This document shows positions 15,585 to 25,047 of a stretch of DNA of 64,000 nt, in pieces (the first letter of the stretch is position 1; every line of letters starts with the position of its first letter). This stretch comes from Aquisphaera giovannonii (lineage in GTDB: Bacteria; Planctomycetota; Planctomycetia; Isosphaerales; Isosphaeraceae), in contig NZ_CP042997.1 in assembly GCF_008087625.1 (NCBI RefSeq), forward strand, positions 2,046,001-2,110,000. The letters run 5' to 3'. The notes under the pieces are model-generated. The model did not search any database. It saw only the letters and a program-made list of their open reading frames with translations, and was not told the origin of the DNA. Made by a program: the position numbers and the translations under genes.

Positions 15585-16343
15585 CTAATCCGCCCCGGAG
15601 CCCTTGTCAACCGGCTGGCCCGGCCGCTCCCGCGGCTCCCCGCGGGCGGCCCGGATGAACGCCGCGACCAGGCGCGGATCCTTGCGCCCCGGGCCCGATT
15701 CCACCCCGCTGGCGACGTCCACCATCCATGGCCGCACGCGATCGACGCGGCCGCGGACGTTCTCCGGGTTGAGGCCGCCGGCCAGGATCATGGGGGGGAG
15801 CGAGTCGGAGGTGGCCATCGAGGCCAGACGGTCCAGGACGGGCCCCGCGACGACCGTGCCGGTCCCGCCCGCCACGCCGGCGACCAGGGCATCGACGAGG
15901 ACCGCATCCGGCACGCGCCCGAGCGACCGGGCCCGGTCCAGGTAGCCCGCCATGGCCTCCACGTCTTCCGGCCGGCCCAGCCGGAACGCGCGCACGATGC
16001 GCAGGTGGGTTAGGGCGACGAGATCCTCGGGAGGCTCGTCGCCGTGGAGTTGGACCGTCGAGATGCCGAGCCGCGCGGCGACCCGGGCCACCTCCGCGGC
16101 GGGCCGGTTCACGAACAGGCCGACGGCCCGCTCCGGGGAGCCGATCGCGGACACGATCTCGCCGGACCGATCGGGGTCCAGGAACCGCGGCGAGCCGGGA
16201 TGGAAGTTCAGGCCGATCCAGTCGGCCCCCGCGGCGATGCACGAGGCGGCCTCATCCGCACGCGTCAGCCCGCAGATCTTGACCAGCACGGCGGGGGCCG
16301 CGCCGGTCGGGAGGGTCGGGGACAGCTCCATGGCGGGCGTCAC
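15585..16343 (-). CDS. trpF: Phosphoribosylanthranilate isomerase
   Basis: 252 residues from GTG 16343; ATG 16331 (residue 5) is an equally possible start. TIM-barrel enzyme of tryptophan synthesis converting phosphoribosylanthranilate to CdRP. The catalytic Cys is in V-K-I-C-G-L-T (residues 21-27), followed by G-L-N-F-H-P-G-S-P-R-F, V-G-L-F-V-N, V-Q-L-H-G-D-E, L-A-G-G-L-N-P-E-N-V and the catalytic Asp in V-D-V-A-S-G-V-E. The C-terminal 25 residues are an Arg/Pro-rich extension. No other trp genes are nearby; it follows trxA by 12 bases, an unusual pairing. Confidence 0.95.
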   Translation of the reverse strand: MTPAMELSPTLPTGAAPAVLVKICGLTRADEAASCIAAGADWIGLNFHPGSPRFLDPDRSGEIVSAIGSPERAVGLFVNRPAAEVARVAARLGISTVQLHGDEPPEDLVALTHLRIVRAFRLGRPEDVEAMAGYLDRARSLGRVPDAVLVDALVAGVAGGTGTVVAGPVLDRLASMATSDSLPPMILAGGLNPENVRGRVDRVRPWMVDVASGVESGPGRKDPRLVAAFIRAARGEPRERPGQPVDKGSGAD

Positions 16344-16355
16344 ATCGAGTGGGCC

Positions 16356-16688
16356 TTAGGAGACGCCGAGCTTCGCCAGGGCGGCCTTGAACTTGCCCTC
16401 GGGATTGACGCCGACCAGGCGATCGACCTCCTTGCCCTGCTGGAAGACGAGGACCGTCGGGATCGCGGAGATCCGCAGGCTGCCGGGCGTGTCCTGGTTC
16501 TCGTCCGTGTTCAGCTTGCCGATCTTGACCTTGCCCTCGAACTCGCCCGCGAGCTTCTCGATGGTCGGGGCGAGGTTGCGGCACGGCCCGCACCAGGGAG
16601 CCCAGAAATCGACGACGACGGGAATCGTCGAATCGAGGACTTCCGACTTCCAGTTGGCGTCGGTAAACTCCTTCACGCTGCCGGCCAT
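16356..16688 (-). CDS. trxA: Thioredoxin
   Basis: 110 residues, standard length. W-A-P-W-C-G-P-C-R (redox Cys pair, residues 31-39) with the usual preceding V-V-V-D-F, later K-L-N-T-D-E-N and the cis-Pro loop I-S-A-I-P-T-V-L-V-F. It reduces protein disulfides in the cytoplasm with electrons from thioredoxin reductase. The ATG at 16688 starts at the usual family position. First gene of a run trxA-trpF-rnc-membrane protein, driven by a strong promoter at 16780-16807. Confidence 0.97.
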   Translation of the reverse strand: MAGSVKEFTDANWKSEVLDSTIPVVVDFWAPWCGPCRNLAPTIEKLAGEFEGKVKIGKLNTDENQDTPGSLRISAIPTVLVFQQGKEVDRLVGVNPEGKFKAALAKLGVS

Positions 16689-16779
16689 GATTTGTGCCTC
16701 TCGGACTTGGACGAAACCCCTGACGACCCAAAAACTTACGCGACTCGGAACGGAAGCGGTCCGATCCGAATATGGAGGC

Positions 16780-16807
16780 ATTATAAGGTGGCAGAGGCGC
16801 GAGTCAA
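16780..16807 (-). promoter_or_regulatory. Strong sigma-70-type promoter of trxA
   Basis: Minus strand TTGACT (16802-16807), 16-base spacer, TATAAT (16780-16785). Transcription would start near 16773, giving a leader of about 85 bases. The element spans the GTG start codon of the divergent antiporter gene. Confidence 0.75.
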
Positions 16808-18062
16808 CTCTCACGGGGCGGCCGGTCCGGGCCGCGGCAGGGCCCCCCGAAGGGGCCGCCTCGCGTGGCTGGACCCCCGCCGCGTGAACTGGCTCCGGCT
16901 GCTCCTCGTGGCCTCCCCGGTGGCGATCGGGCTGCGGTTCGCGGACGCGCCGGCGATCTGGCTCTTCGCGGCCTCCGCGCTGGCGATCATCCCCCTGGCC
17001 GGGCTGATGGGCGAGTCCACGGAGCAGCTCGCCCACCGGCTCGGGCCCGGCGTCGGCGGCCTCCTCAACGCCACGTTCGGGAACGCGGCGGAGCTGATCA
17101 TCGCCCTCTTCGCCCTGTTCAAAGGATATGACGAGGTCGTCAAGGCCTCGCTCACCGGCAGCATCATCGGCAACGTGCTCCTGGTGCTGGGCGCCAGCAT
17201 GCTCGCCGGGGGGTTGAAGTATCGGTCGCAGCACTTCAACCAGACCGCGGCGGGCGTGGGCGCGACCATGCTCGTCCTGGCGGCCTTCGGCCTGCTCATC
17301 CCGGCGATCTTCCACGAGCTGCCCGAGGTCTCGCGGGCGGACGTCGAGCTGGAGCACGAGCTGAGCGTCGGCGTGTCCCTCCTCCTCATGGCCACCTACC
17401 TGGGGCACCTGGTCTTCAGCCTGGTGACGCACAAGGACCTGTTCAATCCCAAGGGCAAGGAGCCGGACCTCTCGGAGGGGCCGCCGTGGTCGTCGAGGAA
17501 GGCGATCGCCGTCCTCCTGGCCGCGACGCTCGCCGTCGCCTGGATGAGCGAGATCCTGGTCGGCGCCGTCGAGAGGGCGAGCGACACCATGGGGATGAAC
17601 CACGTCTTCGTCGGGGTCGTCCTGGTCGCCATCGTCGGCAACGCGGCCGAGCACTCCACGGCGGTGCTCGTGGCCCTCAAGAACCAGATGGACCTGGCGG
17701 TCGGGATCGCGGTCGGCTCGGGCCTCCAGATCGCCCTCTTCGTCGCGCCGGTGCTCGTCTTCGCGAGCTACCTCCGGGCCGAGCCGATGGACCTGCGGTT
17801 CACCACCCTGGAGATCGTCGCCGTGATCCTGGCCGTGCTCACCGCCCGGATGGTGGCGGAGGACGGCGAGTCGAACTGGCTGGAAGGGCTGATGCTGCTG
17901 ATGGTCTACGGGATCCTCGGCCTCGCGTTCTTCTTCCTGCCCGACCTGGCCCGGCGCGGCGGCCGGAAGGACGCGGAGGGGCCGCCCCCCGCGGCGAGCG
18001 CCGCGGAGTCCCCGGGCCACGCCCCGGCGGCGGAGCCGCGGCGAGCCCCGGCGCCCGGGTGA
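16788..18062 (+). CDS. Ca2+/H+ antiporter (CaCA family)
   Basis: 424 residues from GTG 16788, chosen for GGAGG at 16774-16778 (9-base spacing). About ten membrane helices. The two alpha-repeats of the family are clear: G-L-L-N-A-T-F-G-N-A-A-E-L-I-I-A (about residues 86-101) and V-A-I-V-G-N-A-A-E-H-S-T-A-V (about 280-293), each carrying the G-N-A-x-E motif whose Glu binds cation. An acidic segment V-S-R-A-D-V-E-L-E-H-E lies between the halves. The protein exports Ca2+ in exchange for protons across the inner membrane. The first 30 residues are Arg/Gly-rich and unlike a transporter, so the true start could also be GTG 16884. Confidence 0.92.
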   Translation: MAEARVNSHGAAGPGRGRAPRRGRLAWLDPRRVNWLRLLLVASPVAIGLRFADAPAIWLFAASALAIIPLAGLMGESTEQLAHRLGPGVGGLLNATFGNAAELIIALFALFKGYDEVVKASLTGSIIGNVLLVLGASMLAGGLKYRSQHFNQTAAGVGATMLVLAAFGLLIPAIFHELPEVSRADVELEHELSVGVSLLLMATYLGHLVFSLVTHKDLFNPKGKEPDLSEGPPWSSRKAIAVLLAATLAVAWMSEILVGAVERASDTMGMNHVFVGVVLVAIVGNAAEHSTAVLVALKNQMDLAVGIAVGSGLQIALFVAPVLVFASYLRAEPMDLRFTTLEIVAVILAVLTARMVAEDGESNWLEGLMLLMVYGILGLAFFFLPDLARRGGRKDAEGPPPAASAAESPGHAPAAEPRRAPAPG

Positions 18063-18201
18063 GCCGGGGCCCGGGGTCGCACTCGCGGAGCAGGAGGCGA
18101 GGCCGAGGGTTCGCCCCGGCCCGCGCGTTCGCCGGCAGGAGGCGTGGTCATCGCCGGGGGAGCATCCGGCCCTCGCGACCCCGGTCCTCCGGGGCGGGCG
18201 C

Positions 18202-18948
18202 TCAGCCCCGGGCCTTGCTCTTCTTGACGGTCGGCTTGGCGTCCTCCTCGCCGAGGTAGAGGAGCCGGCCGCAGCTCTTGCAGAAGACGAGCATGTCGGC
18301 GGTGATCAGGTGGTTCACCATCTGGGGCGGCACCGCGGTGAAGCAGCCGAGGCAGGCGCCCCCCTCGCAGGCCGCCAGGGCGTCGGCGCCGAACTGGCGG
18401 ACGGTCCGCCGGTAGCGCTCGCGGTCGTCGGCCGGGATCGAGCCCTCGGCGCCCGCGATCGCGGCCTCGAGCTCGTCGAGCTGCGCCTTCTGGCCGACGG
18501 CCTGGGCGTCGATGTCGGCCTGCATGGCGGCCAGCTCCGTGGCCATCGCCTGGACCTCCGCCTCGACCGCCGCGACCGCCTTGGACTGGTCCTCGATGGC
18601 CTCGTAGCCCTTGAGGATCTCGTCCTCGACCTTGCTCATCGACGCCTTGTCGTGCGCGATCTGGTTCTGGAGGGCGCGGTATTCCTCATTCTTCTTCACC
18701 AAATTCAGCTTGACCTTGAGGTCGTCGATCTTGGCCTGCTGGGCCTGGAGCGAGTGCTCGTTCTTCTTGAGCGCCACCTTGGCGTCCTGGAGCGCCTTGC
18801 GGGCCTTCTCGAGCTCGGCCTGCCGGGCCGCGAGGGCGTTCTTCCGCGCGCTCAGGGTCTTGGGTACCGAGGCCATCCGGTCGCGGATGGCCTTCGCCCG
18901 CTGGTGGAGGATGTGGAGGTCGCGGAGGACATCGGCGGTCGCGGACAT
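18202..18948 (-). CDS. Coiled-coil protein with C4 zinc ribbon (COG1579-like)
   Basis: 248 residues. Residues 10-175 are a long heptad-rich coiled coil (A-R-Q-A-E-L-E-K-A-R-K-A-L-Q, L-K-V-K-L-N-L-V-K-K-N-E-E-Y). Residues 195-235 hold C-x-x-C (C-L-G-C) and, about 23 residues later, C-x-x-C (C-K-S-C-G-R-L-L-Y), a zinc ribbon. This architecture matches the HP0958/COG1579 family, members of which bind RNA or protein and affect flagellar sigma factor or mRNA turnover in Helicobacter; the role here is unknown. It follows the rpoD terminator by about 68 bases, so it is likely transcribed separately or by read-through. Confidence 0.85.
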   Translation of the reverse strand: MSATADVLRDLHILHQRAKAIRDRMASVPKTLSARKNALAARQAELEKARKALQDAKVALKKNEHSLQAQQAKIDDLKVKLNLVKKNEEYRALQNQIAHDKASMSKVEDEILKGYEAIEDQSKAVAAVEAEVQAMATELAAMQADIDAQAVGQKAQLDELEAAIAGAEGSIPADDRERYRRTVRQFGADALAACEGGACLGCFTAVPPQMVNHLITADMLVFCKSCGRLLYLGEEDAKPTVKKSKARG

Positions 18949-19016
18949 GGGGCATCGGCTCCTTCAGCATGCCTCGGTCGGGGGTGCTCCGGGTGCCCGC
19001 TCGTCGCGCCCGGGGT

Positions 19017-19054
19017 AAAAAAAAACCGCCGGTCGCCTGCGGGCGACCGGCGGT
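19017..19054 (-). terminator. Rho-independent terminator of the dnaG-rpoD operon
   Basis: Perfect 13-base-pair stem ACCGCCGGTCGCC (19025-19037) with 19042-19054, loop of 4, followed on the minus strand by a run of nine T residues (19017-19025). It begins 12 bases after the rpoD stop. Confidence 0.95.
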
Positions 19055-19066
19055 GATTGGCCGGGT

Positions 19067-20737
19067 TCAGCCGGTACTCTCGAGGAACCCCTCGAGCTGC
19101 CTGCTCCGGACGGGATGCTGGAGCTTGCGGACCGCCTTGGCCTCGATCTGGCGGACCCGCTCGCGGGTGACCTTGAAGATCCGGCCGACCTCCTCGAGGG
19201 TGTACGTGTAGCCGTCCCCGAGGCCGTAGCGGAGCTTGATGATCTCGCGCTCGCGGTAGGTCAGGGTCTTGAGGACCTGGTCGATCTTCTCCTTGAGCAT
19301 CTCCTGGGTCGCGGCGTTGATCGGGCTCTCGGCCGCCTCGTCCTCGATGAAGTCGCCGAAGTAGCTGTCCTCGCTCTCGCCGACGGGCCGGTCCAGCGAG
19401 ATCGGGTGCCGGCTGATCTTCATGACCCGCCGCGTCTCCTCGACGGAGATATTCGCGGCGCGGGCGGTCTCCTCGATGGTCGGCTCGCGGCCCTTCTCCT
19501 GGAGGAGCTTCTTGGAGACGTTGCGGAGCTTGGACATCGTCTCGATCATGTGGACCGGGATGCGGATCGTCCGGGCCTGGTCGGCGATGGCCCGGGTGAT
19601 CGCCTGGCGGATCCACCACGTCGCGTACGTGCTGAACTTGTATCCGCGGCGGTACTCGTACTTGTCCACGGCCCGCATCAGCCCGGTGTTCCCCTCCTGG
19701 ATCAGGTCCAGGAACGAGAGGCCGCGGTTGCGGTACTTCTTGGCGATCGAGACGACCAGCCGGAGGTTGCCGCCGGAGAGCTCGCGCTTGGCCTGCTCGT
19801 ACTCGCGGAACCGGGCGTTCATCAGCTCGGCCCGGCGCTTCAGGCTGCGCGGGGTCTCGAGCGTGATCCGCATCAGGTCCTTGAGCTCCTTGACGAGGTT
19901 GGCCCGGTCCTCCTTGCCGACGCGGCCGGCGCGGAGGTCGCGGAGCTGGGCCAGCAGCTCCTCCATGCGGACGGCCGTCTGCTCCAGCCGCTTCATGAGG
20001 GGCTGGACCTTCTGGGTCCGGATCGACAGCTCCTCGACGAGGTTGACGGCCTTGAACCGCCGCCGCTTGAGGTTGGCGACGAGCCCCTTGCGGGCCACCA
20101 CGTCGCGCTCGCGGACGAAGCTGCGGAAGTCGCGGACGTTGCACTCCATCAGGTGGTCGAGCGTCTTCAGGTTGTGCGGCATCCGGCCGAGGATCTGGTC
20201 CTTCTCGAGGTTCTCGGTGACCGAGACCTTGACTGTGCGGTCGAAGGGGAGGTCGCCGTCGTTGACCTTCTTGAGGACGTCCACCACCAGGGCCAGGGCG
20301 AAGTGGCACTCCAGGACCTTGCGGCGGAAGCGGCGGCGGGTGACCTCGATCTTCTTGGCGAGGTTGATCTCCTGGTCGCGGGTCAGGAGGGGGATCTCGC
20401 CCATCTGGGTGAGGTACATCCGGACCGGGTCGTCGATCCGCCGGGAGAGGTCGTCGATCTCCTCGGGGGTGAGCTCCAGCTCCTCGGCCTCGTCGGGCTC
20501 CTCGGCCAGCTCGTCCTCCGGCTCGTCCTCGATGCCGGCGGCCAGGAGCCGCGCCTCGGCCTCGTCCTCGTTGATGAGCTCGATGCCCATCTCGTCGAGC
20601 GTCTCGAGCAGTCCGTGGATCCGTTCGGGGCTCGATGCCTCGTCGGGCAGGAAGTCGTTGACCTGGTCGAAGGTGAGGAAGCCCCGCCTCTTGCCCAGGT
20701 CAAGCAGCGTCTTGATGCCCTCGTCCAACTTGTCCAT
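19067..20737 (-). CDS. rpoD: Primary sigma factor RpoD (sigma-70)
   Basis: 556 residues from ATG 20737, chosen because GGGAGGA lies 7 bases upstream; an in-frame codon at 20764 is an unlikely earlier start. N-terminal region 1.1 ([20 protein letters not shown]), an acidic linker, region 1.2 ([11 protein letters not shown]), region 2 with the -10 recognition helix ([26 protein letters not shown]), region 3 and region 4 with [20 protein letters not shown] for -35 recognition. This is the vegetative sigma factor. It lies 30 bases after dnaG in the classic macromolecular-synthesis arrangement. Confidence 0.97.
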   Translation of the reverse strand: MDKLDEGIKTLLDLGKRRGFLTFDQVNDFLPDEASSPERIHGLLETLDEMGIELINEDEAEARLLAAGIEDEPEDELAEEPDEAEELELTPEEIDDLSRRIDDPVRMYLTQMGEIPLLTRDQEINLAKKIEVTRRRFRRKVLECHFALALVVDVLKKVNDGDLPFDRTVKVSVTENLEKDQILGRMPHNLKTLDHLMECNVRDFRSFVRERDVVARKGLVANLKRRRFKAVNLVEELSIRTQKVQPLMKRLEQTAVRMEELLAQLRDLRAGRVGKEDRANLVKELKDLMRITLETPRSLKRRAELMNARFREYEQAKRELSGGNLRLVVSIAKKYRNRGLSFLDLIQEGNTGLMRAVDKYEYRRGYKFSTYATWWIRQAITRAIADQARTIRIPVHMIETMSKLRNVSKKLLQEKGREPTIEETARAANISVEETRRVMKISRHPISLDRPVGESEDSYFGDFIEDEAAESPINAATQEMLKEKIDQVLKTLTYREREIIKLRYGLGDGYTYTLEEVGRIFKVTRERVRQIEAKAVRKLQHPVRSRQLEGFLESTG

Positions 20738-20767
20738 CCAAGTCCTCCCTCGCGAACGAACCACGGA

Positions 20768-22711
20768 TCAGGACGCGTCTTTCTTCGTGTCCGGCCGCTG
20801 AAACATGAGCCGCAGGTATTCCAGGCGCAAGGCGCGATAGGCTTCCGGGTCGGCCTTCTCGTCGGTCTCGTCGAGGGCCAGGCCGAGGTCCCGGATGCGG
20901 GACTGCCGCTCGCGCCGCGTGATCGTGTCGAGCAACCCCTTGAGCCGGTCCCGCCAGGGGGCGGGCCGGACGTCGTCGGGCAGGGGGGCCGATTCCATGG
21001 AAAGCGTCATCGCGGCGGCCAGCGAGCGGAGCCGGGGGTCGTCGAGCCGGAGCATGACCTGCTCGCAGGTCGGCTCGGCCCCCTCCGCCAGCAGCCCGAA
21101 GGCCGCCTTCAGGATCTCGCGGAGCGGCTCGTCCCGGAGGGATTGGGCCGTGACCCGCGAGGCCAGGAGCCGGACCGAGCCCGGCTCGTTGAGGATGATC
21201 TCGATCAGCTCCCGGTCGATCGGGTCGAAGCCCCGGGGGTCGATCGGGCCCCGGTCGGCCGCCTCGGCCGGCCCGGGCGCCTCGGCGTCGGCCGGGGACG
21301 CGGCGGGCGTCGGCGGGGCCGCGGGGGCGGGCCGCGACGCCCGGGCCGCGCGGGCCGTCGCCGCCTTCCGCAGGCCCTGGAGCCGCTTGCGGAGCGCGGC
21401 GACGTCCATGCGGAGCGTCCGCCCCAGCGTGTCGAGGAACTTCTCCAGCTTGAGGTCCACCCCGGCCACCTTGCCGGCCGGGATCTTGCTGAGCACCTCC
21501 AGGATCGACTCCGCCGCCCGCCGGCCCCCCTCGATCGAGCCCAGGTCGAACCGGGCGCCGGCCCGCTCCAGCAGGAAGGCCAGCGGGTCGCCGGCCCTCT
21601 CCACCAGGCCGCGGAACGGCCCGGCCCCCTCCTTCAGGAGGAAGTCGCAGGGATCCAGGTTCTCGGGCAGGCTGAGCACGCGCACGTCGAGTTCGTGTCC
21701 CAGGAAGATGTCCAGCGCGCGATCCGCGGCGGATTGCCCCGCCGCGTCACCGTCGAAGATCAGGACGACGCGGTCCGACAGCCGCCGGAGGCCCTGCACG
21801 TGGCCCTCGCCCAGCGCCGTCCCGAGGGTGCCGACCACGTTGCAGACGCCCACCTGATGGGCGGCGATCACGTCGGTGTACCCCTCGACCACGGCGACCC
21901 ATCCCGACTCGCGGCTGGCCGCGCGGGCGAGGTCCGCCGCGTAGAGGAGCTTCCGCTTCTGGAAGAGCGCCGTCTCCGGGCTGTTGAGATATTTTGCGAC
22001 ATGTTTCCCTTGAGCGACGAATCCGCGCTCGACCGCCGGCAAAATTCTCCCCCCGAACCCGACTGTCCGGCCCCTCTCGTCCTGGATCGGAAAGATCAGC
22101 CGACCCCGAAATCTCTCGCGGACCGCCCCGGGCGAGTCTTCCGGCAGGGAGACCAGCCCGGCCTCCTCCAGCAGCCTCGGCGGGTAGCCCCGCCGCCTCG
22201 CCTCGGCCGCCAGCCAGCCCTTCTCCGCCGGGGCGTAGCCGAGCCAGAACCGCTCCGCCATCTCCGGCGAGAGCCCCCGGTCCCGCAGGTAGCCCGTCGC
22301 CTCCTCCGACTTCGCCAGCGCCTTGACGAACAGGTCGCGGGCCCAGGACTGCACCTCCAGCAGGTCGGACTTGGACGCCCCCGACGCGGACGGGCCGCGC
22401 CCGGCCGCCGCCGGCGGACGCTCCAGCTCGATGCCCGCTCGGTCGGCCAGCATGCGCAGCGCCTCGGGAAAGTCCACGTGGTCGCGGTTCATCACGAAAT
22501 CGAAGACGTCCCCCCCGGCGCCGCAGCTCCAGCACTTGAAGGACTGCCGCTCGGGGTTCACTTCGAGGGAGGGATTGTGATCATCGTGGAACGGGCAGAG
22601 CGCCTTGTACTTCGACCCCATGCGCCGAAGTTGCAACGTCTCCCCCGCGAGCGCGACGATGTCGATCGCGTTCTTGATAGCAGCCTTGATAGCGTCGGAA
22701 TGAGGGGGCAC
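20768..22711 (-). CDS. dnaG: DNA primase DnaG
   Basis: 647 residues from GTG 22711, chosen because AGGAG lies 6 bases upstream and the zinc domain then sits at the usual distance; ATG 22756 would add 15 residues. Zinc-binding residues C39, H42, C60 and C63 (C-P-F-H and C-W-S-C). The RNA polymerase core follows ([14 protein letters not shown]), then the Toprim motifs V-V-E-G-Y-T-D-V and F-D-G-D-A-A-G. An Ala/Pro linker near 435-470 precedes the C-terminal helicase-interacting domain. It makes RNA primers at replication forks. First gene of the dnaG-rpoD operon; rpsU, the usual first gene in proteobacteria, is absent. Confidence 0.95.
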   Translation of the reverse strand: MPPHSDAIKAAIKNAIDIVALAGETLQLRRMGSKYKALCPFHDDHNPSLEVNPERQSFKCWSCGAGGDVFDFVMNRDHVDFPEALRMLADRAGIELERPPAAAGRGPSASGASKSDLLEVQSWARDLFVKALAKSEEATGYLRDRGLSPEMAERFWLGYAPAEKGWLAAEARRRGYPPRLLEEAGLVSLPEDSPGAVRERFRGRLIFPIQDERGRTVGFGGRILPAVERGFVAQGKHVAKYLNSPETALFQKRKLLYAADLARAASRESGWVAVVEGYTDVIAAHQVGVCNVVGTLGTALGEGHVQGLRRLSDRVVLIFDGDAAGQSAADRALDIFLGHELDVRVLSLPENLDPCDFLLKEGAGPFRGLVERAGDPLAFLLERAGARFDLGSIEGGRRAAESILEVLSKIPAGKVAGVDLKLEKFLDTLGRTLRMDVAALRKRLQGLRKAATARAARASRPAPAAPPTPAASPADAEAPGPAEAADRGPIDPRGFDPIDRELIEIILNEPGSVRLLASRVTAQSLRDEPLREILKAAFGLLAEGAEPTCEQVMLRLDDPRLRSLAAAMTLSMESAPLPDDVRPAPWRDRLKGLLDTITRRERQSRIRDLGLALDETDEKADPEAYRALRLEYLRLMFQRPDTKKDAS

Positions 22712-22838
22712 CGGGTGCTCCTGATCGTCAGGTACGAGCCCGGGTCCATGGTCCACGATCGCGAAGGCCCGATCGACCGTCGGAGAGGCCCACGCGAAGC
22801 GTTCACCGTGCCCTGATTTCTATTCGGCGGTACGAGGA

Positions 22839-22911
22839 AATTCTAACTCCGGACCGATTTCGGTCAAGTTTTCGGGGCCATCCGCCGACGCCCCGGGGAT
22901 AATTCTAACTC
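22839..22911 (-). repeat. Direct repeat GAGTTAGAATT upstream of dnaG
   Basis: Two identical 11-base copies (minus strand) at 22839-22849 and 22901-22911, 62 bases apart. The first includes the -10 box; the second lies upstream of the -35 box without a -35 of its own. Possible regulator site or tandem promoter remnant. Confidence 0.5.
22840..22867 (-). promoter_or_regulatory. Promoter of the dnaG-rpoD operon
   Basis: Minus strand TTGACC (22862-22867), 16-base spacer, TAGAAT (22840-22845), about 125 bases before the dnaG start. Both boxes match 5 of 6 consensus bases. Confidence 0.7.
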
Positions 22912-23258
22912 GCGGGCATGGCCCCATTTCCGCCCCGCAGCCCGGCCTCGACGCGGCGTCCCGCGGAATCGCCATAATCCGCCCCGCGGCCTCCCCCGAA
23001 TCCCCCATCCCCCCGCCCGCCGGAGCCTTCATTTTTCCTTCCTTTCCAGAGGCCCTGCGGGGATTCCCCCAGCTTTGTCCTGCGAACCAGGTGTCCAAGT
23101 CAAGCCCCGGGTGCGATCTCCCGGTCAGCCCGTCGTCGCGGCCCGGCGGCGGGCCTCGCCGGGCGACGGCGGGAATGCGCCCGGGGGGCGCAATCGGTGC
23201 GGGCCCGGGCGTCGCCGGGCGGACCCTCATCCCGGAATTACGAGTCGCGATCGCCGGC
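22912..23258. other. Intergenic region between htrA end and dnaG promoter
   Basis: About 350 bases, Pro-codon-like C-rich stretches and one AT-rich patch (CATTTTTCCTTCCTTTCC near 23030). I see no gene, RNA or clear terminator here. Confidence 0.45.
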
Positions 23259-24785
23259 TCAGCGTCCGGGCCCGGCCTCGGGCGACTCCGGCTCGGCCGG
23301 CCGCGTCCGGCGGGGGCTCAGGGGGATCAGGATGGGCCGGCCGTCGGGGGACGAGACGAAGAGGGGGAGGGCGGATTCGGGGTCGAGCCCGTGGATGGCC
23401 TTCTGGAGCTCGCCCACGGAGCGGATCGGCATGCCGCCGACCCCGATGATCCTCATCCTGGGGAACAGGCCCGCGGCCGCGGCGGGGCTCCCTTCGCGGA
23501 CCGAATCCACCTCGACGGCCGTGTGCTTGCCGTCGGGGCCGGGCACGTCGATGACGTGGAACCCGAGGAACGCCGCCTCCGGGAAGTCGGGCAGCTCGCC
23601 GATGGTCACGTCCACCGTCCTGGTCTCCCCGTCCCGGTAGAAGACCATGGGGACGCGGGCACCGACGTCCAGCCCCGCGGTCAGCAGCCTCAGCTCGGCG
23701 GGATCGTTGACCCGGCGGCCGCTCAGCCGGACGATCACGTCGCCGCGCCTCAGCCCGCCGGCCGCCGCGGCGCTGCCCGGATACACGCCCGCCACGAGCA
23801 CACCCCGGGCCTCCGGGATGTTCAGCTTCTTGGCGACCTCCGCGTCGAGCGGGTTGAGCAGCAGGCCCAGGTAGCCCCGCACGACCTTGCCCGACTTGAT
23901 CAGGCTCTCGACGACCCGCTTCGCCAGGGAGGAAGGGATCGCCAGGCCGATCCCCTCATAGGCCCCGGTCCGGGTGATGATCGCGGTGTTGATGCCGACG
24001 ACCTTCCCCTCCAGGTTGATGAGCGGGCCGCCGGAGTTGCCCGGGTTGATCGCCGCGTCGGTCTGGATGAACGACTCGTACTCGGCGATCCGGACGTCGT
24101 TGCGCTCCGTGGCCGAGACGATGCCGGCGGTCACGGAATGGTCGAACCCGAGCGGGCTGCCGATCGCCAGCACCCAGTCGCCGATGTCGAGCTGGTCCGA
24201 ATCCCCCCAGCTGGCGTCCACCTTGAGCGTGGACCGGACCTGGAGGACGGCCAGGTCCGTCTTCGGATCCGCGCCGACGAGTCGGGCCCGGACGTCGTCC
24301 CCGGGGCCCAGCCGCACGAGGATCCGATCGGCGTCCTTCACCACGTGATGGTTGGTGACGATGTAGCCCCGGGCCTTGTCGATGATGACGCCCGAGCCGA
24401 GCTCGGTATCCTGGTAGAGCGGGCCGTTCGGGTTGCCGCCCACGGGCATCCCCGGCAGCCCGGCGGCCTCGCGCTTGGCCTTCTGGGACTGGACGTTCAC
24501 GACCGCCGGCGAGACCGCCGTCACGGCCATCCGGAAGAGCGAGGACGCCTGGACCAGCCCCGCCTTGTCCAGCTTCGCGATCGCCTCCGTCGCCGCGCGG
24601 GACCGGCCCGCTTCCCACGCGTAGCCGGTCCGCTCCGCCACGTAAGGCACCCCGTACACGATCAACGCCGAGGCCGCCAGCACGAAGAGGATCAGGAGGA
24701 AGCCCCGGCGGACCGGCGGCGTCTCCGGCCTGGGCGGCGGGGCCTCGTCGTCGAATCCGGACTCCGTAGGATTAAACGAGTCCAT
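23259..24785 (-). CDS. HtrA/DegP-type serine protease with two PDZ domains
   Basis: 508 residues. A single membrane helix at about 28-46 anchors the protein with the protease outside the cytoplasm. Catalytic triad: H147 (Y-I-V-T-N-H-H-V-V), D177 (K-T-D-L-A-V-L) and S251 (G-N-S-G-G-P-L). PDZ1 spans about 300-390 (R-G-Y-L-G-L, P-G-S-A-A-A-A-G-G-L-R-R-G-D-V-I) and PDZ2 about 415-490 (G-S-P-A-A-A-A-G-L-F-P-R). The family degrades misfolded envelope proteins. It is transcribed away from the bestrophin gene; I see only a weak AATAAT -10 candidate in the 262-base gap. Confidence 0.93.
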   Translation of the reverse strand: MDSFNPTESGFDDEAPPPRPETPPVRRGFLLILFVLAASALIVYGVPYVAERTGYAWEAGRSRAATEAIAKLDKAGLVQASSLFRMAVTAVSPAVVNVQSQKAKREAAGLPGMPVGGNPNGPLYQDTELGSGVIIDKARGYIVTNHHVVKDADRILVRLGPGDDVRARLVGADPKTDLAVLQVRSTLKVDASWGDSDQLDIGDWVLAIGSPLGFDHSVTAGIVSATERNDVRIAEYESFIQTDAAINPGNSGGPLINLEGKVVGINTAIITRTGAYEGIGLAIPSSLAKRVVESLIKSGKVVRGYLGLLLNPLDAEVAKKLNIPEARGVLVAGVYPGSAAAAGGLRRGDVIVRLSGRRVNDPAELRLLTAGLDVGARVPMVFYRDGETRTVDVTIGELPDFPEAAFLGFHVIDVPGPDGKHTAVEVDSVREGSPAAAAGLFPRMRIIGVGGMPIRSVGELQKAIHGLDPESALPLFVSSPDGRPILIPLSPRRTRPAEPESPEAGPGR

Positions 24786-24995
24786 CGGGGGTGCTCTCCG
24801 GGGCTCGGGCGAGGGAAGGGGCGGAGGCCTCGGCGCAGGCGCATGCGGGCCCGGCCTCGGCGGCGACGTGCGGGGTCAATTATTGTGAGCCGCCACCGCG
24901 CCGAAATCAACCCGTGGGCCGCGCCATCGCATGCCAGCATCCACATGAGAATTCCCGATGCGGCCGCAGGTCGCGGATCGGGTCGACAGCACGAT

Positions 24996-25004
24996 TGTTA
25001 TAAT
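24996..25004 (+). promoter_or_regulatory. Extended -10 promoter of the bestrophin-like gene
   Basis: TG-T-TATAAT (24996-25004), a perfect -10 with the extended TGn element and no good -35. Transcription would start near 25011, 37 bases before the ATG. Confidence 0.6.
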
Positions 25005-25047
25005 GTGTACGGTCCAGGTCCGCGGTCTCGATGGGGAGTTGCCTCGC

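Noticed and set aside
24958-25047. Upstream extension of the bestrophin gene
   Set aside because: It overlaps the perfect extended -10 box and has no RBS; the ATG at 25048 begins at a usual distance from the first helix.
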